Positions 8,880 to 15,423 of a stretch of DNA of 64,000 nt are shown here, in pieces; within the stretch, counting starts at the first letter, position 1; each line of letters begins with the position of its first letter. The DNA comes from Cytobacillus firmus (GTDB lineage: Bacteria > Bacillota > Bacilli > Bacillales > Cytobacillaceae), in assembly GCF_023715565.1 (NCBI RefSeq), contig NZ_JAMBOJ010000024.1, positions 1-64,000 of the forward strand, given 5' to 3'. The notes under the pieces are model-generated. The model did not search any database. It was not told the origin of the DNA and worked only from the letters and a program-made list of their open reading frames with translations. The position numbers and the translations under genes were made by a program.

Positions 8880-9377
8880 CTAACCGCAAAATAAACCCTT
8901 ATTGAATGGAGTAAGTATATAGATAAAGCTAAAGCTTTCCCCAATAAGCAGGCTGATCGGCATAGCAGCACAAAACGCTGCACGCCACCCTTCCCCTCTC
9001 GCAAACCATATTGCATAGCCGCAAATAGGAGAAAGTAAGGCAATGCCTCCCCAAAATATAAATTGGGATTTAGGAAAAAATCCGAACAGAATCATAGAAT
9101 ACAAATAGTAAGCCGACAGCATCGCAGAAAAGAACGCTAAAACATGCAGACCGGCATCCTTTGGCGTTCGGCTCCAGGCTGCAAGCAAAGAAGCTGCTGC
9201 TATCCAGAATCCAAGCCCAGAGCCAATTAACCCCAAAACTGTGCCGTCCGTATATTTTGCAAGCAACCCTAACAAAGCCCCTGTCAGGAATATGACCAAA
9301 ACCATACCCATTTTCCGCTTGAATGCCAATTGTTCTATATTTTTAGCCCTTACATACTCCAGACTTTTTATCAGCAC
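8880..9377 (-). CDS. Multipass membrane protein, probably frameshifted near its end
   Basis: The 165-residue frame has about five hydrophobic segments and is not a family I can name; DUF6518-like proteins are one possibility. It stops right after FNKGLFCG. If one T is added to the TTTT run near 8888-8891, reading continues for about 34 sensible residues (LALFLWIVKQGDDHAAG and on to KNIKISA) and ends at 8779. This suggests a single-base deletion or a sequencing error, and the intact gene would span 8779-9377. Confidence 0.6.
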   Translation of the reverse strand: MLIKSLEYVRAKNIEQLAFKRKMGMVLVIFLTGALLGLLAKYTDGTVLGLIGSGLGFWIAAASLLAAWSRTPKDAGLHVLAFFSAMLSAYYLYSMILFGFFPKSQFIFWGGIALLSPICGYAIWFARGEGWRAAFCAAMPISLLIGESFSFIYILTPFNKGLFCG

Positions 9378-9495
9378 ATTTCATAAGCCTCCTATACAGT
9401 CGCCATAGTGCTAAATAAAACTGCATACAAAATAAATCTCAGGTCTATGAATCTATACTTCTCTTACCTTCCTGTAAACATAAATCATTTCATAG

Positions 9496-9699
9496 CTACC
9501 TATCTTCATACGAGTCTTCATTCCTTGCTTCAATTTTATGAGATGCCCTGCTGCCTTTCCTTATCAGACCATTATCCAAGTCATCGATTGGGGTAAAGTC
9601 GCTGCTTGAGATGCCTCTCCCGGACTTGAATAGGCGAAAAAGAATATAGATCATAAAACCTATTACAGCAATTAACAAAAGATAGAGAACTGTCCCCAC
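9496..9699 (-). CDS. Small single-pass membrane protein (DUF3951-like)
   Basis: The 67-residue protein has one transmembrane helix (residues 3-23) followed by a polar, charged tail that includes SSDFTPIDDLDNG. The layout of an N-terminal helix plus an FTPxDDL segment recalls DUF3951 proteins of bacilli, which have no known function. It is followed on the same strand by the frameshifted membrane gene and preceded by a 28-residue membrane peptide, so these three may be co-transcribed. Confidence 0.6.
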   Translation of the reverse strand: MGTVLYLLLIAVIGFMIYILFRLFKSGRGISSSDFTPIDDLDNGLIRKGSRASHKIEARNEDSYEDR

Positions 9700-9709
9700 C
9701 TCTAATCAA

Positions 9710-9796
9710 TTATTTCTTAAGCGTCCCTATAACAAAAAATACCCCCAATAAAAGTAAACACAGAATAATTCCGGGAACAACTATATTAGACAACAT
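9710..9796 (-). CDS. 28-residue hydrophobic membrane peptide
   Basis: A short frame encodes MLSNIVVPGIILCLLLLGVF and eight more residues ending in TLKK. It is one transmembrane helix with a basic end. The ribosome site AAGGAGG lies 7 nt before the ATG, which is near optimal and argues that it is translated. It stops 10 bp ahead of the DUF3951-like gene. Function unknown; short membrane peptides of this type can be regulators, toxins or complex subunits. Confidence 0.55.
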   Translation of the reverse strand: MLSNIVVPGIILCLLLLGVFFVIGTLKK

Positions 9797-9988
9797 ATAT
9801 GTACCTCCTTAGAAAAATACAAGCTTAGCAATCTCTGTTTTTCTAAACTTGTAATTAAAAAACAGTATAAAGCACTTATGGATATTTGTTTCATTTTTTT
9901 ACAAAAATGGATATTTGTTAATTATCAAGAATAAATGTTACAGCTTTGCAAAAGGAAACGCAAATCGCTTAAAAAGGGGATTGAAACC

Positions 9989-10243
9989 ATGCAAAAGTAC
10001 AGAAGGAGAAACACGCCAGCTTTTACTTTTTTGGCCTACTTTACATTAATTGCCGGTGTTGGTTTGTTTCTAATCGGCCTCTATAATGCCGATATGCAAC
10101 TCAATGAGAAAGGTTATTATATTGCGGTCATGCTCTTGGTTGCAGTTGGATCCATTCTGACCCAAAAAGTGACACGGGATAATGCTGAAGATGCGGAAAT
10201 CCTGACAGAGCAAGAGCGCAGATCGGCTAAAATTGATCCATAA
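9989..10243 (+). CDS. YiaA/YiaB-type two-helix membrane protein
   Basis: The protein has 84 residues from the ATG at 9989, which I prefer because AAGGGG lies ahead of it; the frame is open further upstream but without a ribosome site. Two transmembrane helices (about 12-32 and 42-60) flank the loop GLYNADMQLNEKGYY, characteristic of the yiaA/B two-helix domain. A charged tail faces the cytoplasm. Function unknown. A terminator follows directly. Confidence 0.75.
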   Translation: MQKYRRRNTPAFTFLAYFTLIAGVGLFLIGLYNADMQLNEKGYYIAVMLLVAVGSILTQKVTRDNAEDAEILTEQERRSAKIDP

Positions 10244-10268
10244 CTAACTCGATCATGTTGAATAAACA

Positions 10269-10300
10269 AAGTGCCTGTTAGAGATGACAGGCACTTATTT
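10269..10300 (+). terminator. Hairpin terminator after the YiaA/B-type gene
   Basis: AAGTGCCTGT and ACAGGCACTT form a 10-bp stem with a 7-nt loop, followed by ATTTTTCCC. It also overlaps the last bases of the convergent gene at 10295 and can serve both. Confidence 0.75.
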
Positions 10301-10564
10301 TTCCCTTGTATCAAGCGGGATTTCATAATCCCTAAGCATCTCATAAAACGCACTTCTCTTCGCATACCAGTCTACATCCAAATGCAGCACAATTTTTTTA
10401 TCCCCTTTTAAACTAACCTCAATCTGGACCGGAGTACCTCTCTTGTTTAACTGAGTGACTGATTCCACCTCTTCCCACGGATAACTTTCAACAGTTCTTA
10501 TATTCGATGCGCTATTTATATGAATCCCTTTTTCGTCCACATAGGTATACACATCAAGAGACAA
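10295..10564 (-). CDS. C-terminal half of a split membrane protein (PH-like domain)
   Basis: The frame encodes 89 residues that look like the soluble beta-rich domain usually found behind two or three membrane helices in bacillus proteins: YTYVDEKGIHI, then YPWEEVESV, then a VSLKGDKKIVLHLD strand. It starts with TTG directly behind an in-frame TAG that ends the preceding frame, and no ribosome site is visible. I think both frames are one gene of about 190 residues interrupted by an amber codon at 10565-10567. Confidence 0.5.
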   Translation of the reverse strand: MSLDVYTYVDEKGIHINSASNIRTVESYPWEEVESVTQLNKRGTPVQIEVSLKGDKKIVLHLDVDWYAKRSAFYEMLRDYEIPLDTREK

Positions 10565-10870
10565 CTAAAGTATGAAAAGAGACAAGCAGAACAAGAGAAG
10601 GGCTGCTAAAGTCAGCCATATTGAAGAATTTATCTCTCTGGAATACAAAAAAACTCCAGCGACAGCGAACAAAAGAAAAATCCCTGCACTAAAAATCACA
10701 TATGATTGTTTATTGGTGCTAAATACTAAGAAGTATTGAGGATGAAAGTAGAATTTATGAATGAAGTTAACACAAATGATGCTAATGGGGATGACACTTA
10801 AAATGTAAATTAGGCTTAGGCTGAATAACTTAGGGATTAAACCTTTTTCATGAGCAAGCTGAATATTCAT
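10565..10870 (-). CDS. N-terminal half of a split membrane protein (three helices)
   Basis: The 101 residues from the ATG at 10870 (MNIQLAHEKG) contain three transmembrane helices (about 12-33, 53-72 and 78-100). They end in FCLSLFIL followed by TAG. The frame is open for 13 further codons upstream, but no ribosome site supports that start; AAAGAGGTG lies very close to the chosen ATG. The next frame continues in phase after the TAG with a soluble domain, so this is most likely the first half of one disrupted gene. Confidence 0.5.
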   Translation of the reverse strand: MNIQLAHEKGLIPKLFSLSLIYILSVIPISIICVNFIHKFYFHPQYFLVFSTNKQSYVIFSAGIFLLFAVAGVFLYSREINSSIWLTLAALLLFCLSLFIL

Positions 10871-10978
10871 CACCTCTTTCGTTTTCCTTATATTACCACA
10901 TACACACAATTATTTATATAGCCCATTTTGCGTTTTAATACTGCCAGAAATATTATTAGGGCAGGTTACTACTAATAA

Positions 10979-11179
10979 GACAAGGCTTTATGTCTGGGCA
11001 GGGTAGCCCTTATACAAAAGGAGGTTGATAGTTTTGCTGCTGCCATTATTAACCAGGGTATATCCGTTTCATCCGTACACAATGCGTGGCTATTCGATCA
11101 GCCCAGCCTCATTTACGTAGATATCCAAAATGTTGGTCATCCAATCAATTTTGCTAAGAAAGTCAGAAGAGCGGTTTAA
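10979..11179 (+). pseudogene. Fragment of a DUF1259-like gene
   Basis: After an in-frame stop near 10976 the frame reads VALIQKEVDSFAAAI, then GISVSSVHNAWLFDQP, then a KKVRRAV end. The order ExxxFxxAxxxxGIxVxxxHN..L..xP matches one repeat of DUF1259 proteins. There is no start codon with a usable position and only about 66 residues remain, so this is a C-terminal remnant. AAAGGAGG occurs inside it by chance. The flanking stretch 10871-10978 holds nothing I can support. Confidence 0.5.
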
Positions 11180-11207
11180 GGCAAAACACACTCCATATAA
11201 ATAACAA

Positions 11208-11226
11208 GCCCCATATAGAATGGGGC
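11208..11226 (-). terminator. Terminator of the mccAB operon
   Basis: GCCCCAT and ATGGGGC form a 7-bp stem just behind the mccB stop on the minus strand, followed by a T-rich stretch (TTGTTATTTATA). Confidence 0.6.
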
Positions 11227-11232
11227 ACTTTC

Positions 11233-12360
11233 TTATAGCGCTGACTGCAAGTCTTCAATTAAATCTGCCGCATCTTCCAGGCCAACTGATATGCGAATCA
11301 GCCCATCTGCAATTCCTAATTCCAGACGGCGCTCTCTCGGAATTGAGGCATGCGTCATTTTGGCCGGCAGGGAAATCAGGCTTTCCACCGCGCCCAAGCT
11401 TTCCGCAAGGGTAAAATATTTTACTTTTTTAAGCACCTCTTCTGCCTTTTCACCGCTGCCTGCATCAAATGAAATCATACCGCCAAATCCCCTGGCTTGC
11501 TTCGAATGAATTTCATGACCTTTATGATCTCTAAATCCTGGATAATAAACCTTGGAAACCTGCGGATGATCAGCAAGAAAGTCTGCCACTCTTTTCGCAT
11601 TTTCTTCAATTTCTTCCATCCGAATGGCCAGTGTCCGAATTCCCCTGATTAACAGCCAGCTGTCCTGCGGCCCCAAAACAGCCCCAATTGAATTTTGGAT
11701 AAAATGCATATCTTCTGCAAGCTGTTCAGAATTTACCACAACCAGCCCGGCAACCACATCACTATGTCCACCAATATATTTAGTAGCACTATGAAGAACG
11801 ATATCAGCACCCAGTTCGATTGGATTTTGCCAGTATGGTGTACTGAATGTGTTATCCACAATCATGAGCAGGTTCTTGGACTTGGCCAGCTTGGAAATTT
11901 CGGCTAAATCAGTAATCTTCAGCAATGGATTTGTAGGAGTCTCGACATAGATGGCTTTTGTATTTTCCTGTATCGCCGCTTCCACCGCAGCCAGGTCGCT
12001 TGTATCCACAAAGGTAACTTCAATCTTATATTTCTTCAAAACCTTTGTTACTAAACGATAAGAGCCGCCATATACATCATCTGTAAAAATAACATGATCT
12101 CCTGTTGAAAATAAATGCATGACAGAAGAGATAGCTGCCATGCCGGAGCCGAAAGCGAAGCCGCGATAACCGCCTTCCAGATCCTTTATTAATTCCTCCA
12201 GTGCATGTCTAGTCGGATTTCCGGTTCTGGCGTACTCGTAAACGAAATTGCCCACACCATCTTGTTTAAAGGTACTAGCATGGTGGACAGGTATGGAGAC
12301 TGCACCTGTATGTTCATCTCTGGAGATGCCTCCATGAATCATTTGTGTTTTCTTTCTCAT
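11233..12360 (-). CDS. mccB: Cystathionine gamma-lyase / homocysteine gamma-lyase
   Basis: This PLP enzyme of the Cys/Met-metabolism family (375 residues) splits cystathionine to cysteine in reverse transsulfuration. PLP-lysine lies in SATKYIGGHSD (about residue 196), with the YARTGNPTR and FGSGMAA segments upstream as expected. Its start codon overlaps the mccA stop in ATGA, the same gene order as B. subtilis mccA-mccB, which supports MccB rather than a methionine-synthesis enzyme such as MetI. The family does not separate the two activities by simple motifs, so the exact reaction is inferred from context. Confidence 0.85.
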   Translation of the reverse strand: MRKKTQMIHGGISRDEHTGAVSIPVHHASTFKQDGVGNFVYEYARTGNPTRHALEELIKDLEGGYRGFAFGSGMAAISSVMHLFSTGDHVIFTDDVYGGSYRLVTKVLKKYKIEVTFVDTSDLAAVEAAIQENTKAIYVETPTNPLLKITDLAEISKLAKSKNLLMIVDNTFSTPYWQNPIELGADIVLHSATKYIGGHSDVVAGLVVVNSEQLAEDMHFIQNSIGAVLGPQDSWLLIRGIRTLAIRMEEIEENAKRVADFLADHPQVSKVYYPGFRDHKGHEIHSKQARGFGGMISFDAGSGEKAEEVLKKVKYFTLAESLGAVESLISLPAKMTHASIPRERRLELGIADGLIRISVGLEDAADLIEDLQSAL

Positions 12361-13283
12361 TGTACATCCTCCTCATAAATAGATTTACTTAAATACCGCT
12401 CACTGCTGTCAGGAAAAATGGTCACGATATTTGTTCCAGACGGAGCACTTTCGGCTTCTTTCAACACTGCTTCAAAGGCAGCACCTGACGAACTTCCAAC
12501 TAAGTATCCTTGCAGCAGCGCCAGCTCCTTCACTCGTTTGAACGCATCTTTATCTGATATGGTATGAATTGCGTCAAATAAACCCGGTTCCATAAACGGA
12601 GACAAAAACTCCATCCCAATTCCCTCAGTACGATGCGGTCCTGCCTTCCCTCCATTTAAAATGGAGCCTTCAGGTTCGACGATAACTGTCTTTATCTTTT
12701 GATTCTTCTCTTTAAGGTAATTGGCGCATCCCATGAACGTACCGCCAGTCCCAGCCCCAGCTGCAAAAATATCAATCTTCCCTTGCAGCGCTTTGTAAAT
12801 TTCAGGTCCTAATGTTTCATAATACGTTTTGGGGTTATTTTCATTGCTGAATTGCTGAGGACTATAGGAATCAGGAATCTTCATGAGCAGTTCCTCAGCC
12901 TTCTTTATAGCACCTTCCATGCCTTCTTCAGTCGGTGTATTAATAACCTTAGCTCCTAGCGCTTTCATAAGATTCTGTTTTTCAACGCTGAATTTTTGAG
13001 GTACGACGCAGATGATTTTGATTTTCGTCCCAATAGCTGCAAGCGCTAAGCCTATGCCTGTATTCCCTGCAGTTGGTTCAATGACAGTCCCATCTTCCGG
13101 GAGAAGCCCTCCCTCTATCGCTGTCCGAATTAATTTTTGTCCTAACCGATCCTTTACACTGCCGCCAGGATTAAAATATTCAAGCTTCGCAAAAACATTT
13201 ACCCCTTCCGGAATAGCATAATGGCTGATTTTCACAAGTGGGGTTTTCCCAATTAATTCTTTCACACTGCTGTAATAATTCAT
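12357..13283 (-). CDS. mccA: O-acetylserine-dependent cystathionine beta-synthase
   Basis: This fold-II PLP enzyme of the cysteine synthase family joins homocysteine with O-acetylserine to give cystathionine. PLP-lysine is in GGSVKDRLG (about residue 42); the GTGGTF phosphate-binding loop and PTAGNTGIG follow. I chose the second in-frame start (MNYYSSVKEL) because AGAGGTG lies 5-6 nt ahead; a GTG three codons earlier would sit inside that site. It is followed by mccB with overlapping codons. A strong promoter with a shared operator-like motif lies upstream. Confidence 0.87.
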   Translation of the reverse strand: MNYYSSVKELIGKTPLVKISHYAIPEGVNVFAKLEYFNPGGSVKDRLGQKLIRTAIEGGLLPEDGTVIEPTAGNTGIGLALAAIGTKIKIICVVPQKFSVEKQNLMKALGAKVINTPTEEGMEGAIKKAEELLMKIPDSYSPQQFSNENNPKTYYETLGPEIYKALQGKIDIFAAGAGTGGTFMGCANYLKEKNQKIKTVIVEPEGSILNGGKAGPHRTEGIGMEFLSPFMEPGLFDAIHTISDKDAFKRVKELALLQGYLVGSSSGAAFEAVLKEAESAPSGTNIVTIFPDSSERYLSKSIYEEDVQ

Positions 13284-13357
13284 TGTCAGCACCTCTGTTT
13301 TTCACAAAGATTGTTTAGACTCTCCAATATATTGTTGGATATTATCTGCGTTTTATT

Positions 13358-13374
13358 TAATCCTTATTATTCCT
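13358..13374 (-). promoter_or_regulatory. Shared operator-like motif in the mccA leader
   Basis: On the minus strand this reads AGGAATAATAAGGATTA. It lies 7 bp behind the -10 box of the mccA promoter, so a bound repressor would block initiation or elongation. It differs by one base from the motif in the ssuA promoter. A CymR-type regulator is the natural candidate, but that name is inferred. Confidence 0.55.
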
Positions 13375-13380
13375 ACTCGT

Positions 13381-13409
13381 ATAGTATGTTTTAACCGCGA
13401 TTTTGTCAA
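13381..13409 (-). promoter_or_regulatory. Sigma-A promoter of mccAB
   Basis: On the minus strand a perfect TTGACA, a 17-bp spacer and TACTAT form a strong housekeeping promoter. The mccA start is about 98 bp downstream. Confidence 0.7.
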
Positions 13410-13472
13410 TTAAGAATTAAGAGATCCTGCGAGTTACCAAGCGATATCTTTATTCATAGTATACCAATAAGT

Positions 13473-13488
13473 ATTATAAGAATTAAAA
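13473..13488 (+). promoter_or_regulatory. Shared operator-like motif upstream of yrrT
   Basis: ATTATAAGAATTAAAA lies 14 bp ahead of the yrrT start and includes the left edge of its ribosome site region. It matches 15 of 16 bases of ATTATAAGGATTAAAA in the ssuA promoter. Confidence 0.5.
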
Positions 13489-13502
13489 GGAGTGATTTTT
13501 CA

Positions 13503-14138
13503 ATGGGCCGTGAATTTGTTGACTTGTTTGACCATTGGGCAGAATCCTATGATCAGGCTGTAACCGGTAAAGACCTTGAATATCATGAGGTGTTTTTGAA
13601 TTATGAAAATATCCTTCAAGAAGTGGCCAATCTTGCAGATGGCAATGTAATTGAATTTGGTGCAGGCACAGGGAATTTGACACAAAAGCTTCTCGAAAAG
13701 GGCGCTAATGTAACTGGAATTGAACCCTCTGCCGCCATGAGGGATATTGCACGCAGTAAACTGCCTGATGTTCCAATGCTGAATGGTGATTTTCTGGACT
13801 TTCAAGTAAATGGGCCCGCAGATGCCCTCGTTAGTACTTACGCTTTCCACCACTTAAAGGACACCGAAAAAGCAGAAGCCATCAAAAAATACAGTTCTCT
13901 GCTTTCAAAGGGCGGCAAACTCATTTTTGCAGATACCATTTTTAAAAGTGAAGAGGTTAAACAGGATTTCATCAATGAGGCAAAAAGGGACCATTTTCTC
14001 AGTCTGGCACAGGACCTGGAAACTGAGTATTATACAACGATTCCTGTTTTGAAGGAGATCTTTCAATCCAATGGTTTTTCAGTCCAATTTAAACAGCTCA
14101 ATCGGTTTGTTTGGCTCATATATGCTGTAAAACTATAA
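13503..14138 (+). CDS. yrrT: SAM-dependent methyltransferase YrrT
   Basis: The 211-residue class I methyltransferase has the SAM-binding glycine motif VIEFGAGTGNLT (about residues 49-60) and the acidic loop ending beta 2 (GIEPS). It opens with REFVDLFDHWAESYD, as B. subtilis YrrT does. In B. subtilis yrrT is the first gene of the yrrT-mtnN-mccA-mccB operon. Here it is divergent from mccAB and mtnN is missing, so the same set has been rearranged. The methyl acceptor is unknown; a role in recycling SAM-derived sulfur is inferred from context. Confidence 0.82.
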   Translation: MGREFVDLFDHWAESYDQAVTGKDLEYHEVFLNYENILQEVANLADGNVIEFGAGTGNLTQKLLEKGANVTGIEPSAAMRDIARSKLPDVPMLNGDFLDFQVNGPADALVSTYAFHHLKDTEKAEAIKKYSSLLSKGGKLIFADTIFKSEEVKQDFINEAKRDHFLSLAQDLETEYYTTIPVLKEIFQSNGFSVQFKQLNRFVWLIYAVKL

Positions 14139-14168
14139 AATATAGTATTGTTCCCCTTTAAAACCGAC

Positions 14169-14198
14169 TTGACAAATAGGAATTATAAGGATTAAAAT
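14169..14198 (+). promoter_or_regulatory. Promoter with embedded operator upstream of ssuA
   Basis: TTGACA at 14169-14174 is followed by an 18-bp spacer and TAAAAT at 14193-14198. The motif AGGAATTATAAGGATTA (14178-14194) fills the spacer, an ideal position for a repressor. The same motif occurs at the mccA and yrrT promoters, which suggests one sulfur-responsive regulator. Confidence 0.65.
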
Positions 14199-14234
14199 AT
14201 GGTTATTATTTAATTATTGCCGATCAGTCAGCTG

Positions 14235-14285
14235 AAGGCCCTGTGGAGTAGCGATTTGCTGCTCTGCAGGGCCTTTCTTTTTTAT
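14235..14285 (+). terminator. Strong hairpin in the ssuA leader (attenuator or sRNA end)
   Basis: AAGGCCCTGTGGAGTAGC pairs with GCTGCTCTGCAGGGCCTT, with a few G-T pairs, and is followed by TCTTTTTT. It lies about 30 nt downstream of the promoter at 14169-14198 and about 65 bp ahead of ssuA. It could stop yrrT transcripts. It would also stop transcripts from the near promoter after about 80 nt unless read-through occurs. I see no clear competing antiterminator. Confidence 0.7.
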
Positions 14286-14351
14286 CGGGGAAAAAGGCAG
14301 GTGAAACCATTAAATTTTGTTTTCACTTTTAAAAATTAGGGGGAATGGAAA

Positions 14352-15371
14352 ATGGAAAGCTGGAAGCATGTAAAGTATTTTATAATTTTTGTATTGATGA
14401 TCGGTCTGCTGTCAGGCTGCCAAGCCCAATCAGCGAGCACCGGCAGTAAAGCTGAGGATGAAAAGAATAATAAGGCTCTAACAGTTACAATAGGAATCCA
14501 GCAAAGCATATGGCCAATTCTATTAGCCAAGCACAAGGGCTGGTTTGAAGAAGAATTTGAGAAAACAGGAGTAAAAGTAAAATGGGCGGAATTCCAAAGC
14601 GGCCCTTCTTACTTTGAAGCAATTGCCTCCAACCGCATTGACTTTGGCCGGGTTGGAAATATTCCAGTGCTTGCAGGACAAAGCGGCGGAATTAATTTTA
14701 AGGAAATTGCTGTAGCCAGTACAGGAGAAAAAGGCGACTCACTTCTGGTGCCTAAAGATAGCCCTATTACTTCGGTGAAGGATCTAAAAGGCAAAAAAGT
14801 GGCGGTTGCTAAAGGAAGCAGTGCATATGGCCTCCTCTACCGCCTGCTGGAAAAGGAAAACATCAAGCCCTCAGAATTGGAAATTATCCAGCTTCAGCCT
14901 GATGAAGCACAGCCGGCATTTGAAACAGGGAAAGTGGATGCATGGGCCATCTGGGAACCTTATCAATCCATTCAAGTAGTCAAAAACGGAGCAAAAGTCA
15001 TCGCAAATGGAGAAACGATCGGAACCTTCAGTCCCGGATTCCAAATTGTCCGTACACAGTTCGCAAAAGAACATCCTGAACTAGTAGAACTTTATCTTAA
15101 GGTTACGGAGAAAGCAACAAGATGGCAGCTTGAAAACAAAGATGAAGCAATCGAAATTTATGCAGAGCTGAAAAATACGGATAAAGAAATAATTGAGAGA
15201 GTGCTGGAAAACTCCGTACCGGTCAACACACCAATAAGGCAGGAAATTGTGGAGACCCAGCAGGAATCTGCTGCACTACTATTAGAATTGGGAGGACTCA
15301 ACAAAGAAATAGATGTTTCAGAAGTTGTTGATAACTCATATATCGAGAAAGTCTTAAAAGAATATAAATAA
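14352..15371 (+). CDS. ssuA: Aliphatic sulfonate ABC transporter, substrate-binding lipoprotein
   Basis: The 339-residue lipoprotein has a signal peptide ending in LLSGC (Cys23). The mature part is an SsuA/NMT1-type binding protein with IGIQQSIWPILLAKHKGWF at its start and DAWAIWEPY in the second lobe. It captures sulfonates outside the membrane and delivers them to SsuC/SsuB. Unlike the usual operon it is on the opposite strand and converges with the monooxygenase-ssuC-ssuB unit, sharing a terminator with it. Its own promoter carries the shared sulfur motif. Confidence 0.85.
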   Translation: MESWKHVKYFIIFVLMIGLLSGCQAQSASTGSKAEDEKNNKALTVTIGIQQSIWPILLAKHKGWFEEEFEKTGVKVKWAEFQSGPSYFEAIASNRIDFGRVGNIPVLAGQSGGINFKEIAVASTGEKGDSLLVPKDSPITSVKDLKGKKVAVAKGSSAYGLLYRLLEKENIKPSELEIIQLQPDEAQPAFETGKVDAWAIWEPYQSIQVVKNGAKVIANGETIGTFSPGFQIVRTQFAKEHPELVELYLKVTEKATRWQLENKDEAIEIYAELKNTDKEIIERVLENSVPVNTPIRQEIVETQQESAALLLELGGLNKEIDVSEVVDNSYIEKVLKEYK

Positions 15372-15379
15372 CTCAAAGT

Positions 15380-15417
15380 GAAGAACCCCGCTCACCTTAA
15401 CCGGAGCGGGGTTCTTC
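15380..15417. terminator. Bidirectional terminator between ssuA and the monooxygenase
   Basis: GAAGAACCCCGCTC and GAGCGGGGTTCTTC form a perfect 14-bp stem with a 10-nt loop between two convergent genes. T-rich bases follow on the + side. Confidence 0.85.
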
Positions 15418-15423
15418 TTTAGC

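Noticed and set aside
14199-14285. T-box or S-box leader before ssuA
   Set aside because: The leader is too short and lacks the T-box sequence and the SAM-aptamer blocks.
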